A stretch of 64,000 bases of DNA from Balanoglossus misakiensis. Lineage: Eukaryota > Hemichordata. This document shows positions 30,428-42,703 of this stretch, piece after piece. Position numbers and translations under genes: made by a program. Under the pieces are notes generated by a model, which was not told the DNA's origin, ran no database searches, and worked only from the letters and a program-made list of their open reading frames with translations. Positions within the stretch are counted from its first letter, which is position 1. Every line of letters starts with the position of its first letter. The stretch is taken from contig CM082580.2 in the NCBI GenBank assembly GCA_040954595.2, forward strand, positions 11,780,001 through 11,844,000, in the 5' to 3' direction.

Positions 30428-30883
30428 TAGTCTCGGTTACCCAGACGCCTTTGCTCTTCCGATGCTCTCCAGAAAAGGGTCTGGGGAAATGCTATTGAAA
30501 GCTTTGTAAAACAAAATGGCCGATGTCAGGATTTTGATCATCGCCTGATTGGCTGAGCTGTCAGTATGACCCGGGTCACTGCAATAGTTTCGACAATCGT
30601 CTACCAAAGATATTTCATATAATTTCTCCAACAATGCTAAAAGAGGACGCCTTTTGCATTTCGCATCAACCAACAAGTACCGGTCTCTTGATATGAAGAT
30701 ACGACAAATAATCACACATTGTCGAGAGTCAGTGACCCGGGTCATACTGACAGCTCAGCCAATCAGGCGATGATCAAAATCCTGACATCGGCCATTTTGT
30801 TTTACAAAGCTTTCAATAGCATTTCCCCAGACCCTTTTCTGGAGAGCATCGGAAGAGCAAAGGCGTCTGGGTAACCGAGACTA
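30428..30883. mobile_element. Foldback non-autonomous DNA transposon at ZW10 promoter
   Basis: The element is 456 bp. Its arms, 30428-30581 and 30730-30883, are 154-bp inverted repeats that I read as identical at every base, starting TAGTCTCGGTTACCCAGACG. The 148-bp centre shows no coding frame of note. It is flanked by a perfect 9-bp direct repeat, CCGTATTCC, at 30419-30427 and 30884-30892. Long terminal inverted repeats with a 9-bp target duplication are typical of Mutator-like elements. Each arm carries a CCAAT-box match (AGCCAATCA or its complement at 30546-30554 and 30757-30765) and a YY1-like AAAATGGC (30513-30520 and 30791-30798). It lies 24 bp from the ZW10 ATG, so it sits in the 5' UTR or core promoter. 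Confidence 0.93.
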
Positions 30884-33800
30884 CCGTATTCCAAGTCTGC
30901 CGCCGTGTCCCACAATGCAATCGACTTCCGTTCAAATCAAGGTTAATGAACTTTCATTTCCAAGACTCAGCCTTCAGGAAAATATCGAGACGTGCCTGGG
31001 ATCGTTAGTAGAGGGGATATGCCATGAATAACAGGCAATTACTTTCCCTTTGTCTCCCAATTAACGGACAAAAGGTCTATTGTTTATGTCAAAAGTTTAT
31101 TCCAGGTGATCCACAAGCGTTAGCCAGAGGCAAAAATAAAATGGACCTAAAAATAAAAGTTATTTCTGAATAACATAACCACTTTAAGTCCTTACTGTCG
31201 GTACAACAATTGTAGATATATATACTTTATATGTGTACTGTATCCTGCTAGCATGCTAAAACCCTCAAGACTTATTAAAAGTGACAAATTCCAATGTAAT
31301 TTGGCTAAACCATATTTTAAAAATGATTGCTTTCTATTACGTTTCTTCCAGAAACAGCGCCACCTAGAGACTAAAACGTGAGATTCTACGTAAATTGTTT
31401 CGTATCGATCGCCCAAGAGGAAGTCACTGTTTCATTAACTTCCCATAAAATATTAAAACTGTTATTGAATGGAGTCACTGTTTATTTGTGCTGAATGGAG
31501 TCTTTGTGTGACATTCGTATCTCTAAAACTAAATGGTCTGAGCAACGGAGATAATAAACGTCCATGTTTGTTTCTTCGGTCTATAAGCTTATTGGTTTGA
31601 ATAACCCGGGTTAATAACACAATTCAAATTTACTGAAAATGCTGGGCATAAGCATTATGACATAAGCTCCAAACTCCATTGAGTCTCAAATAGAGACGTG
31701 AAATTTGACAGCGTAGTTTTAATGTCTAATTCTTAAATTTTAACGTTCAGTAATTATTCAATGAATGTTTAAAAATTAAAACTTGGTTAAGAAGAGGTTT
31801 TTAAAGGTCTATTATATTCCACTAAAGTTGTGTTCTCATTTGTATACTGTCGATGTTGATCATATATATGCAGATTGTCACTAAAACTAGCTCCATGCAC
31901 CGACACAGTTCCTGTATTGAAGGGATATATAGACAATTACAGTGTTGCCCTTAGGCTATGCGTATTCTGATGTAAAACATTAATTTTGAAATTAATATGA
32001 TCGTAGGTATTATCCCTGGGGATGTAGGTACATCTGTGGTGTCGCCATGCGGTCTCGTCGTCAAGCGTCGTCCCATGGAAACAGAAGCAGGGAAAAATAT
32101 AGGTCTGTGTACATTTCTCATATTAAAATCTCGTGAATGATTATGTGGGCTCAATGAAGACTACAGGACAGTTCAACGTGTTTCACGTTCAAAGCCTGTG
32201 CAGGCTACAGAGCTTGTCTAGAAATGCGTAGCAATCCTGGCTACCATTTGGTAAACAACACACGCATTTCGGATACTTATATACGTGTTTACGATTGCGT
32301 GTCGTGTGACCCCTTTTAAATACGACAACACGAATTTGTTGTGTAACCATGGAGACCAACTCAACTCTCTAAATACTGACACGTGTATCATAGATACAAT
32401 TGTACCAGTTTTCAGTTATTATCGTCGTCATGTTGTTGTTGCTGACAAATGTACAAGTTTGCGTTTTTTTGTCGTCGTCGCTGTTTTATTCTTTGCCAAA
32501 TACTCAAACTTTTGACGATCTGAAACGATCATTCCACTATAGCAGCGCCTGCCTCCATGGTACCAGCTAGAACTACATAATACTATTTTCAAAGTCAATG
32601 AAGTGCTCGCCATGGTTCAATTAGTTTGGTGCTCGCTTTTGTAATGACATTCATTGGCCCTTTGCGCTCAGGTTTTGTAAGATGGACTTTAAAAATCAAA
32701 GGACGGGTTCATAATCGGATCGCTTTAATTCAAAGAGGGTGTTGTCGGTGTCATTACCTTTTGCGCAAACAGTGTCCGGGTGTTTGTGTAGACATTTAGA
32801 GTTTTCGTATTGACTTGATTTGTGTGTGTGCATTGCGTTGCACCTTCCCTTTACATCCACTGACTTCTAAGCCTAAGTAAAGTCTCTCTTGGCTGGTATG
32901 ACCGCCGGGCTATTTGCATTGTTGGCGCTTTCTCAAGTGTCTTACCAGGTATCTCACGCAGATCGAGTTCGTTTGTGCCAAGTTGATTGAATTCCCCTCC
33001 TCACTTTCTTTTCAACCATCTCACCTATTCAGTGTATTTTTTCATCACATGCCACCGTTACATCGAATGTTTGCGGTTGGGATACGCAACTGCAACTTAC
33101 AATAGCCGCGGCGTATTTCAAGAAGACGAATACTAGATATTTTTAAAGCGGGATTCTTCCGCCCTTTCATGCTGTTTCCAAACTATTCCCCGTGAAAGAT
33201 CGGCATTTTAACCGCCTGTTCAATTTTGCAGACGCCGTTCAATTCTTATTCACTGTGAATTCTGGACGTGCTCAGCGAGTCCATCAAAGCACAAAGAGAC
33301 ACCTATTTTACGTCAAATTCTATTGGGGATGATTCTCAATCGGCTTGAAAGAACTTAAAGAACGGGGTCTGATACAATGAAACCTTCGGACGCCTTGTCC
33401 GAAGCTTGCATTATTACGACAATGGGTGTTGTTGAATGTTGCGATTGTGCGGGAAAAGTGTAGTAAAACTGGATAGATCTGGACATTGTTGAACAAAAAT
33501 ACATAGCAGATCGCATTTTATAAAGATAATACCAGTATGTTGTGGTTGTTGAAATGGGGATTCATAATACCGAAATTCGAATAATGGTGAATTCAGTAGA
33601 GTGGCCTATAGCGGACATTTGCGCATGGTGGCAAATCACGGACATAGAAGAACAGCAGTCTCCCGCACAATTGAAAGTTGTTTTGCAAAGAGTTTCATCT
33701 CGAACGAGGCAGTTCGCGGCCCGGGGAAACATGTCGGCAGCGTTGAGACTATAGGAATTATTCCACACAGCTGCTCTTGGGCGAGTTGAAATACGGTGTT

Positions 33801-35424
33801 TGAAACTTGAATGATGCTCTAAAAGAGCAGAGTTGAGCGATATATCCCATAGGTATTATTGAAAAATGCTCTTGAGGTCACCGCGGTATTAGCAAATGTC
33901 CCATCGCTCCTTATCCATTACGCTGGATTGGCTACATTTAAGAGTGTATATATTTAATTAAACTCCCCCGCCTGGTGTTTTAAATTGCCACCCTCGGGGC
34001 AAAAAAACTCCCACAAGCACCAATTCAACTGAAACGCATCATCGTAGGAAAAGTCCGGGGTGTTTAAGGAGGACACGAATGACTGGCGTCTCCATGGTAA
34101 TTGTGATTTAAGTCCACTCATTAAGTCGAGAACTGCATGAGTTGCTGAAAGGTAAACTGGAAATTGGGCCGTAAACTGTGTCCACAACTTTGTTTTTATC
34201 GTTGGTTTGAATAGAAAGAAAAGGGGGGCAAGAACAATAGGGCGAAATTTGTCACTTAACAGAGAACAATGGGCTTTGTCACTTTCAGTTCAACGTAGCG
34301 ACGTTGCGTACAATAGCAGTGTGTATGGCGTCCACGGGGTATTTTTCCTTCGCTTACACGTGATTGGGGAGAATCAAAACTTCACAGTTATTCATTCAAG
34401 TTGGGCTTCGTAGCGATCAAATTAACCCTATTTTGATGTGAACCTTCCAGGCGCTATTGATGTCCCCAGCGATCAGAAGGACGGGGCGTGACCGCCACTT
34501 CCAGCCAGTGCTTTCAGTGGAACAAATCGACAGGTTGGACTTAATATGAGCCGGGTATCTCAGCGAATAGCAGCTACGGCAAGGCAGTGTGGTTTTCCGA
34601 ACGTTTGACGACTACAAATATCGAAATCCGTGACTCTCGGCATCGGATCTAAAATGAGTTAGTGGCTGCAGGTAACAATTCTCAGCGTTGGTCATATTTG
34701 TCAATATATGCAGCCGCCAGTACGAGGCAACGCTATTCCGCACCATGGCCCGGAGATAAGTGTTTGAACACGATTGGGTGTCTGAACGCAACACTCGATC
34801 ACACACTGAAGTCCCTTTTTGAAAGCCCGCACTAACGGGCACTGTGTCAAAAGATCCGTTTCTCAGCTACCTATATATTCTGCGCCATCTTCGACAGGTA
34901 TTGGTTGATAGGCAACTCACAGCCGACCCCCGTGCCTGATACTGTCCGCTGATTCACCAAGCAAGGCAAGCCAATGACAAGCCAGTCGACATATCCATGC
35001 GTTGATCAGTCAAGCGAACAAATTGAACGCCGTGTTATTCATTTCCAGCAAGACTGTTAAGGTCGGTTGACAGGTCGATCAGTCAGTGCGCAGTTGTGAA
35101 GACGAACAGTGAGTTGATCTGACAAGGTGTTTAATACTCGCAGTGTTGCTGACAGCTGAACAGCATGGAGATAAAAGCGGGACCAGTCGGTGTGCCAAGC
35201 TAGGCGTTTTTTAGTCAGTCAGTCTCCTGACTAGACCGACCAAGGCCAAAATGTATTTGAACGAACGCACCCAGAACTTGAATGCAGTGGGAACGTTGTA
35301 AACGCAGAAGCCGCGACAGAAACTAAACGATCTTTCGACGGAGATCTCGCTGAGGTCTCCTCTAAAAGACGATTCGAATGGATCTACCGAGTATAACAGA
35401 TCGACACGTGCAGTGCAGCTCACC
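30884..35424. other. Gene-poor spacer
   Basis: This 4.5-kb stretch runs from the ZW10 upstream side to the first exon of the next plus-strand gene. Short frames such as 33542-33754 lack splice partners and family resemblance. The last 250 bases before 35425 look like a 5' UTR with upstream ATGs. Confidence 0.5.
35165..35301 (+). promoter_or_regulatory. Two upstream ORFs in a probable 5' UTR
   Basis: Two complete short frames precede the likely start at 35425: 35165-35203 (12 codons plus stop) and 35251-35301 (16 codons plus stop). A third ATG at 35378 opens a frame that overlaps the main start out of phase. If transcribed together, they would be expected to lower translation from 35425. The transcript itself is inferred. 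Confidence 0.35.
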
Positions 35425-38400
35425 ATGGGCTGTTCCCGTCGACAGAAACATGTAAGTATTCCATTTGATAGGCTGTATAATCAACACTCGCGACAAATTG
35501 CTCAGTAAATTACATGGATTCGCTCTCGGGTGACCAGTCACTCGCTGGCTTCTTTAGGGCGTGCATTTTCACGTACTTCACCATTATTTATTTACACCAG
35601 ATACAAGATAAGATAGAAATTCAAATTGCCTGAAATTAATATTTTTCCTCCGCTGGTTTCAATTCCTTGTCACGTTTTGCCTCGCAGTAACACTGTGTGC
35701 GTGCGTTTGACTATTAGCAAAGAAGCAGCAACGAACTGTCACCGCATTGTTAAATTGTGAAATTCCGACTCCTTTACAAGTAATCATTCTCGTGGGAAAT
35801 CGCCATTTAGTCCGTTTGAGCAGAAGGGTAATGTCTTGATGGATAACTAATGCATTTTGACGCACAATGGATTACACCCATGGATTTCAGAAACCAGGCA
35901 ACGCCAAAGACGCTTGGTTTCCAGTGAACAAAAGGCGCGGTGTTTATTACACTCTGAAACGTGAAATGTGCATATCAGTGTCGCATATATTCTTTTTGAT
36001 GTACAGTATATTTGTGTGCAGTTTTTATTTCATATTTGATCATTCATTGATCAATTGGTGTTACTGTATTGCAATGTTGCAATATAGAACGTCTGCCCTT
36101 GATACGAACCACATAAAGCAGTCCACTCTCCAAAAGCTCGATCCAAACCAAAGTTTGGGAGTGACCGCGGTCGAATTCCTCGCGACAGCAGAACCACAGT
36201 TGGCCGCTTCGCCTCGCAGGTGGGTTAAAAGCGCATCGACGACCAGTGTGGACAGACATTACACAAACAAACCTAACCTCGCGGCGCTGGTAACGAGCTT
36301 TCACGTGACCACCATCCCCAATAATTTGAAATCGTGATTTATATCTGGCTCTTGGGGGACCCAGCTCTGGGGGCGTCAACAGGTGACCCCAAAACACTCT
36401 TTATATATCTAGCAGTAAACTACACCTGTCTCGCGCGAGCTGAGAAACATGCGCTTGCACGTCTTCGTCTACATCCGCGTATTTACAAATTTTATGACTA
36501 ATTTTATTATTTTTACGATGCCGTGATAAAACCCATGAACCCTCTTAGGTCTCGTCGTGGGTGTGTACAACAACGTCTCCAGGGAAGCTGGGTGAAGGGA
36601 TTTGTCGCTTCGAAGCCACCATTTGTATTCGTGTTCCGCTCCTAAAATGGAAAATCAGAGAATGGACGGGAACAATGAGTCGGGAAATCTGAGATGCTTT
36701 GTGTGCTGTGTGTCATCCGATATGCTCCGGCAAGTTTACAACGAAATAACACGTTTAATAATCTCCTATGATGGAGAAAATCCTCTTTTATTGAGTGAAC
36801 AGATCACGACAAATGAGACAGTGGGTTATATGTTGTCTTCAAAATCAAGCCCCAAACCCCCGAATCCTCTTTTGTCTCCTTTGTTACATTCCGAATCAAC
36901 CACCGGGACGTAAAACGTCGACCAAAGGGCGGTCGGTATGTCGGTACGCGGGATTAAGATAAGGTAGTTGATTTCATAGCCAGTATTCCGTTTGTTTGTG
37001 ACAGTTATAGATATCTCACATTGCGGTAACATGTTTGGTGCACAAATAGCGGGATTTTATTGACTTGTTGCTGTCGTTCGAAGTCATTCGGAAATGTTAT
37101 AAAATCGGTTTAGAAAAAGTGAAAGGTGGGAACTTGGATGTGTGAGTCACTGATCGAGATATTCACATAATGACGTGATGTTCATAAAATCATCAAAACA
37201 AGAGAATGACGATAGAAATTTCATCCTGGAAGTGAGCTGATTACTATCCATTGCGCATATTGTCACTGAGCCAGTAGCATTTCACGTAATAACCACCATT
37301 ATGGACAATTTCCAACATTATCGATCATTCTAGAAAAATCCCAATTACAAATAACCAAAGCTTGACGATAATCACAAGAGACTAGATTTGCCACGTAAAG
37401 CTTGGAAGAGAACGTGTTTCATTATTCAAATATCTGATCTTGTTATCGTAGCATTTCGTTATCTTCGGCCGCTGATTTCAGTGCGAAAATGTGACAGACA
37501 TGCATTATGTGTGATGTTTTCCCATGCTCCGCGCGAACGTTACCATGGGAATTAATTTCCCTGTGGAGCCTATGAAAGATCATTCCTATTACGCTAATGT
37601 GACTCATCTCAGTCGTGTCGGCGATATGCTTTTGCGGAGCAGAGAAGACAACCTGATATTACGATATATGCCTGGTTTGGGAACACCGCGGACGTTGCAA
37701 CGCGTTGTATAAAGATCGTGTCGACGCCGTTGGTTCTTCACAGGAAATTACGCCTCGTTCTTTATTGCAGAAGAAGGAAAGGCGTGTTCTGTATTCATTT
37801 TACATGTGCACCGCTCTAAAGGTAACCTTCACTTAAGGGTCCCACAACAAAATAAACCGACAATACATCAGAATTCATTTCTCTGCTCATTGTTCAGCGA
37901 GTTTCTGCACCGACGGAAATCGTCAGTGTCTCTCGTCCCACAGCCTCTCCGCATCAAAGAAAACGGCGACCGCTTGAGTTTAATTCAAACGGAAAGATGC
38001 CTATCGCCGTGATCATCGCAGAATACGTGTCCGGTGCATTGTCGAGCGCTGCAAACCATTCCTGTTTGAGTTTAATATACTTATGACTATGCAAAGTCAC
38101 GTCATTTCGAGGTAATCTACAGTGGACAAACACTTTGGCAGAGAGAGAGAAAATAGGTTATTAAGAGAGTATGTTGACTTATTAAATCGAATTATTAAAC
38201 TATTGTTAAACCGAGTTTACACTTGTAATGGACTCACAAACTTTCCAGTGCCGAAACTGATTCACTTCATTTAATAATTTAACCCATCAGCAAAAACTAG
38301 AGTATGGGATTGGATTAGGGTAAGTGTTCGGTGGGTAAATGTCAGGGGGTGACTTCCCTAGAACCCAAAACACATCATTATTATTATTATTATAATACAG

Positions 38401-41400
38401 TAAAAGGGATTACTCCAGAGCAGAGACTCGCGTACTGATGTCTACTGGCTATTCCAGTGACGTCACTTCAGTAATTCTATCGCGTTTCGTTCTGGGAGTA
38501 GAAGTCGTGATCACAAAATCGATTAATTAATTGCAATCTTAATTAGCCGTTGGGCGTAACAAAGGCCGGGCTTTATAACCCATAATCAGTGGCAGAGTAT
38601 CGGTGTCGGCTTATTGATCCTCGTTTGCTGATCTTCTGTTAATTCTGTTATTCAGCTACCAAAATCAAACCTTTACCACTAATCGCTCCGCGGATACGCA
38701 AAGGTGCAAAGGTCACAAGCACCGTATCGTAATGGCGGATAAAGTGTTACATCACGGCTACTGATATCACCGTGGCGACGGCCCGCGTACATCCGGGCAA
38801 TTATGAGCTATCTATATTTCCAGTTTCATCTATGGACCAAAACCATGAAGCGAATGAGATGAGCACGTTGCCTTGCTAAGTATTGACGCCAGTGGGATAA
38901 TAGCGTGGTCGCGAAAGATTACCGAATAATGGACTCCATTGAGTCTGTTAGCTTGCAAAATTACATAATCAATCACACATATGTGTCAAATGTGGCCAGA
39001 ATTCTACTTGGGTCCAATAATAGTCTTTGTGAAAAACGTGAATACCATTGTATAGAGTCTAGTTAAGCGAACAACGCACCTGGCCATGTTGGCATATGGT
39101 TTGCCCGATGGTTTGCCCGATTATAGCATTCTGATGAAACATAGAACATTAACTGTGGTTTTCCTATCCACATGTCGTCAAAATGTCAATCAACCCATCC
39201 CTAACTAGGCGAGGACGCCAACAATTCTTGTCACAGCAAAGTGTACTTGTCTCTCCAGTACTGATACATGTGATAAACCCCGAGGTACGACGACCCATCA
39301 AGAGAGCGCCCCCATAACTGCTTCGCCGTGGTGAACTGGTAAATTTTCGCGTGACTGCACGACGGAATAGCGCCACCAAACGGTCGATCTGAAGTGCCGG
39401 TTGCCACGGTGATGGTCCAATGTTTACGCTTGCCATGCGGCGTGCTAAATGTCAGGTCGAGGCGATAAATATTTTGTGCAATGCCGCGACCATTCATCAG
39501 ACTCAATCAAGCTTCGGAAAAACACGCGACAGACAGCACAGTCCGAGACGGCAACAACCGTGACCCTATTCAATCGACAAACACCGTGGAAGCGAATTAT
39601 CGTCAGAGACATCTCGGCAATTATGTATGGCACAGAATGCCCCAATACACACCCACTTGAAATCGATCGACCCACTTTGATTAAGATAACAGCGACAGCC
39701 CTTCACTCTCAAAATTTCAAAAAGGGCATTATTTATGGGATATTGGGAATCATTCTTCAATACCCATGTCGATTTCGGTGTCAATAGCCATAAACATTTT
39801 ATGGTCTCGTTAAAATTGAAATTAAGTACATTCGTCGGCAGTTAGTCAAGGCTTCAAGGCTACCTCTGCGCGTGTTGTCACTAATCTAATGATCTGATAG
39901 TCTCTTTTAAGTGATTACTAAAGAATTAATAACGGTGAATTAATTGAATTATAAATAGCAAGTTAAATGTTGACGGAATAAACAAAACGTAACTGTATAT
40001 CATCGCGTGTTGCTATACTTGTATAGTACTGGCCTTCAAAACACACAGAGTGTGTACAAATAAGAAAACTCATAAGTCCCGTTTGCTGAATGGCCACTCC
40101 CATTCCGCAATAGCAATTAATTAGAGCCACGCGGAGACTATTTCCCCGATAATTGAATCCCCTATAGAGACGGCCGTAGACCGTAGTGTTGCCACCTTGA
40201 AAAAGAGCCTTTAAATTGTTCCCATTTGGTAGCTGGGTGTTTGAATACAATGCCGTGTGTGGTGCACATTGTTACGGAGCTTTATATGCATTGTACGTCC
40301 GGTAACCAAGGTATGTTCAGTCATTGGTGTTGACCTCCGCCCTTTAAGATGACATGCCCACCGACCATTACATTCTTCCCCCTTCATTCGAAAGTGAAGG
40401 TTTTTTTCTTTGCACGAACATATAATAATACGAGGACCTGTGCGCATGTGCTACCGGCGGAGACGATTTCATTCGGTTATTGACGGAAGAGCTTAGGCAC
40501 AATTTGGAAGACAAAGGCGTCCCATGTAATAATAGCATTGTGGGTAGTGATCAACACAGAACTATTGTGAGTCTTGAAGCGATTATTGAGCCAAGGCAGG
40601 AAAAGGGAGAAAGCTATTTGTACACAGGTAGGGACGTAGGAATTAAGTGTATAGGCGGCTTGAAGTGAACGGTATCTGCTGTCGTAAACGCACAGATGAT
40701 TTTCGTGCCTGTCGTACTGCATGACTAGAGTATAGTCTACAGTCTTGAGAGCTGGAGGTGTTTTAATCAGCCAACGCTCGTACACGCGGGAACTCGTCGA
40801 TTTTGCTCAGATAGGACCGTGTGTGTAGACAACCGCATGTATTATTCAGCGAGCTGAACCACGGACAGTATTTACAAACGCGATCCTCCTGTGTGTATAG
40901 CGAACATCATCAAGTGTGACTAGACTCGGCAACCTGACAAGCCAGATTCGAAATTCAATTTAGTACGAAGGCATATGCGCTCTCTCTCTCTCCCTCTCTC
41001 CTGGTAACAGAAGGTTTTAAATCACCCGTTAATTATAACCCAATGTCGAGCCGGAATGTTCTTCTGCCCGGATATCACCAAGACAACGCAAAGAACTGGA
41101 ATATCTGACTCGATATGAAATATTTCCATGTCCAGGTTTATCCCTCCAAAGCCATGTGAAAACAATTCACATGTAGTGTTTACCGGCTACATTGTTTGCT
41201 GTCAAGCAGGGAATCGCCGCTATCTCATATATACGTAAGCATTTGGGTGAGGTGAGTCAACCCGCAAAAATGGCTGCTTACCTCCACGAAGAAGTCCTCA
41301 CTCCGAAACAGTTGAAACGCAAAATTTATGGCAAAACTGCAGTGGTTCGTATCAAGGGTAATAGCCAAATGCCGAGCATAACTTACACATCACGTGAAGG

Positions 41401-42703
41401 ACACAATAATTTATTTCGCAGGTTGCCCAGGACTGATAAGGTTTCCAGGCCAAAAGGACTTAGTCATGACGACGACCGGAGCACATCGTACGACGATAAC
41501 AGCAACAGGCTTATCGGGGGAATGTTCCCATCGCCTAGCCGCGAGACGGGTACACCATCGCGGAGGCCGCTATTGTCGACTCAATCTTGCCCGGCAGACA
41601 TTGAGTCGAGCGAGCTCAGGACTTATTCCATCTTGAATGGCAGTCGGCAGGGCGAGGGCCTGGAATCACTGAGAATGAGGCAGCGGAAGAGGACGGGTCG
41701 CCGGGAGAGACCCTCGCTGCTGTCGAGGTTGTCCGAGGAAGCAAAAGAGGTAATGAAGGAAATCAGGGAAGAAATGGAGAGGGAGAAGCGGGAAAAAGAT
41801 GCGCAAATCTCCGCCATGTATGAATCTGCTCCCGGACACAAGACGACGGAGGAATCTCACATGAGCAGTTTTCAAGAAGACATTACCCTGACCGAGTCTG
41901 AAACACTCGGCGGTGTCGACGACGAACGCACACAGCATTCGGAGAGATTATCTGGCGATGCGAAGCCTCACAAAATATCGGTGGTCAGCAGCACGGGGAG
42001 CGCCACGAACAGTCTGACGACCGAGTCACGATCGACATTTACAGACAGCGAACGAGAGATCAACGGCAGCACGGGCGACGACAGAACATCGACGCCGCCC
42101 GAGTCGGTGAGACCGGGCAGCCACAGCCGAGTCAGTTTGCTCAACGACGCCATACTCGAAGAAGAAGAGGAATACATGTTGGACTTCAATGTTCGCAGGA
42201 ACAAATTCATCAAAGTGCCTGCTACGCCTCTGGTACGAGTGTCAACAAAGACCCGCTCGCCCAGAGGCAAAGCATATCAAAAACACCACAGTAGATTTAC
42301 CTTCAACACGAACAACAGTTTGTATAACAGAAAAGCCAGACAGACTAGGCGCCCGGATTACTACAATTTTAGCGGGGACCAATCAGGCGAGTACAGGGAG
42401 ACGAGACCGTACAGAAAAACCCCGCCAGTGCCCATGCATGTACTCCGACGAATCAAACAGGTGGGCGCCGGACAGGACGAGCGGACCGATTCCACATCGC
42501 CACCGCCAACACCCCCGAAACCAGCGCCCCGTCTGTACAAAGAGAGATCCTTCCAAGTGACAGGCCCCGGCTATGATATAAGGTACCACCAGCCCCTTTA
42601 TTACAACTTCCACCCACAGCTCGACCCAATGGAGAAAAAGCTACAGACGGAATCGGTGGAGAAATGCCGGGCCTGGCTGGATAAATGGGTAATTTCAGAG
42701 TAG
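35425..42703 (+). CDS. Uncharacterised disordered, Pro/Arg/Ser-rich protein
   Basis: I do not recognise this family. The well-supported part is one long GC-rich exon open from 41210 to the stop at 42703. A candidate first exon at 35425-35451 has a near-ideal start context (CACCATGGG), encodes MGCSRRQKH and ends at GTAAGT in phase 0; it fits the acceptor CAAGCAG at 41209, giving 506 aa. The fallback start is the ATG at 41270 (MAAYLHEEV), 477 aa. The sequence is mostly disordered. It has a basic/acidic helical stretch (EVMKEIREEMEREKREKD), an acidic patch before YMLDFNVRR, and a Pro-rich segment (PPPTPPKPAPR) with PxxxPR and PxxP motifs like SH3 ligands. Its C-terminus is Tyr-rich, then helical, ending DKWVISE. 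MGC could be N-myristoylated and palmitoylated if the first exon is right. Confidence 0.65.
36647..36913 (+). CDS. Possible small Cys-containing ORF or exon
   Basis: An 88-codon frame starts in good context (TAAAATGGAAAATC) inside the long putative intron of the neighbouring gene. It begins MENQRMDGNNESG and has a Cys cluster RCFVCC followed by a helix-like stretch (MLRQVYNEITRLI). A possible donor, ACA|GTGGGT, at 36820 would leave a 58-codon exon in phase 0, compatible with the acceptor at 41209. It could be an alternative first exon, a separate small gene, or chance; only the composition speaks for it. Confidence 0.25.
   Translation: MENQRMDGNNESGNLRCFVCCVSSDMLRQVYNEITRLIISYDGENPLLLSEQITTNETVGYMLSSKSSPKPPNPLLSPLLHSESTTGT
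40980..41001. repeat. (CT)n microsatellite
   Basis: A CT-rich run with one CCC interruption, about 210 bases before the long exon that starts at 41210. Confidence 0.7.

Noticed and set aside
30437-30745. A 102-codon minus-strand frame
   Set aside because: It lies wholly inside the foldback element and spans one arm; it is not a transposase and is explained by the repeat.
33542-33789. Overlapping open frames of 60-70 codons on both strands
   Set aside because: No splice partners, no recognised motif, and similar frames occur by chance in the more GC-rich parts of this spacer.
39164-39787. Minus-strand frames including one ending YQYWRDKYTLL, and a plus-strand frame starting MSGRGDK
   Set aside because: They overlap each other in opposite frames. 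I found no consensus splice junctions to neighbours and no domain match, so none can be preferred.
41623-42613. Antisense open frames of 70-100 codons
   Set aside because: They are shadows of the long GC-rich coding exon on the plus strand.
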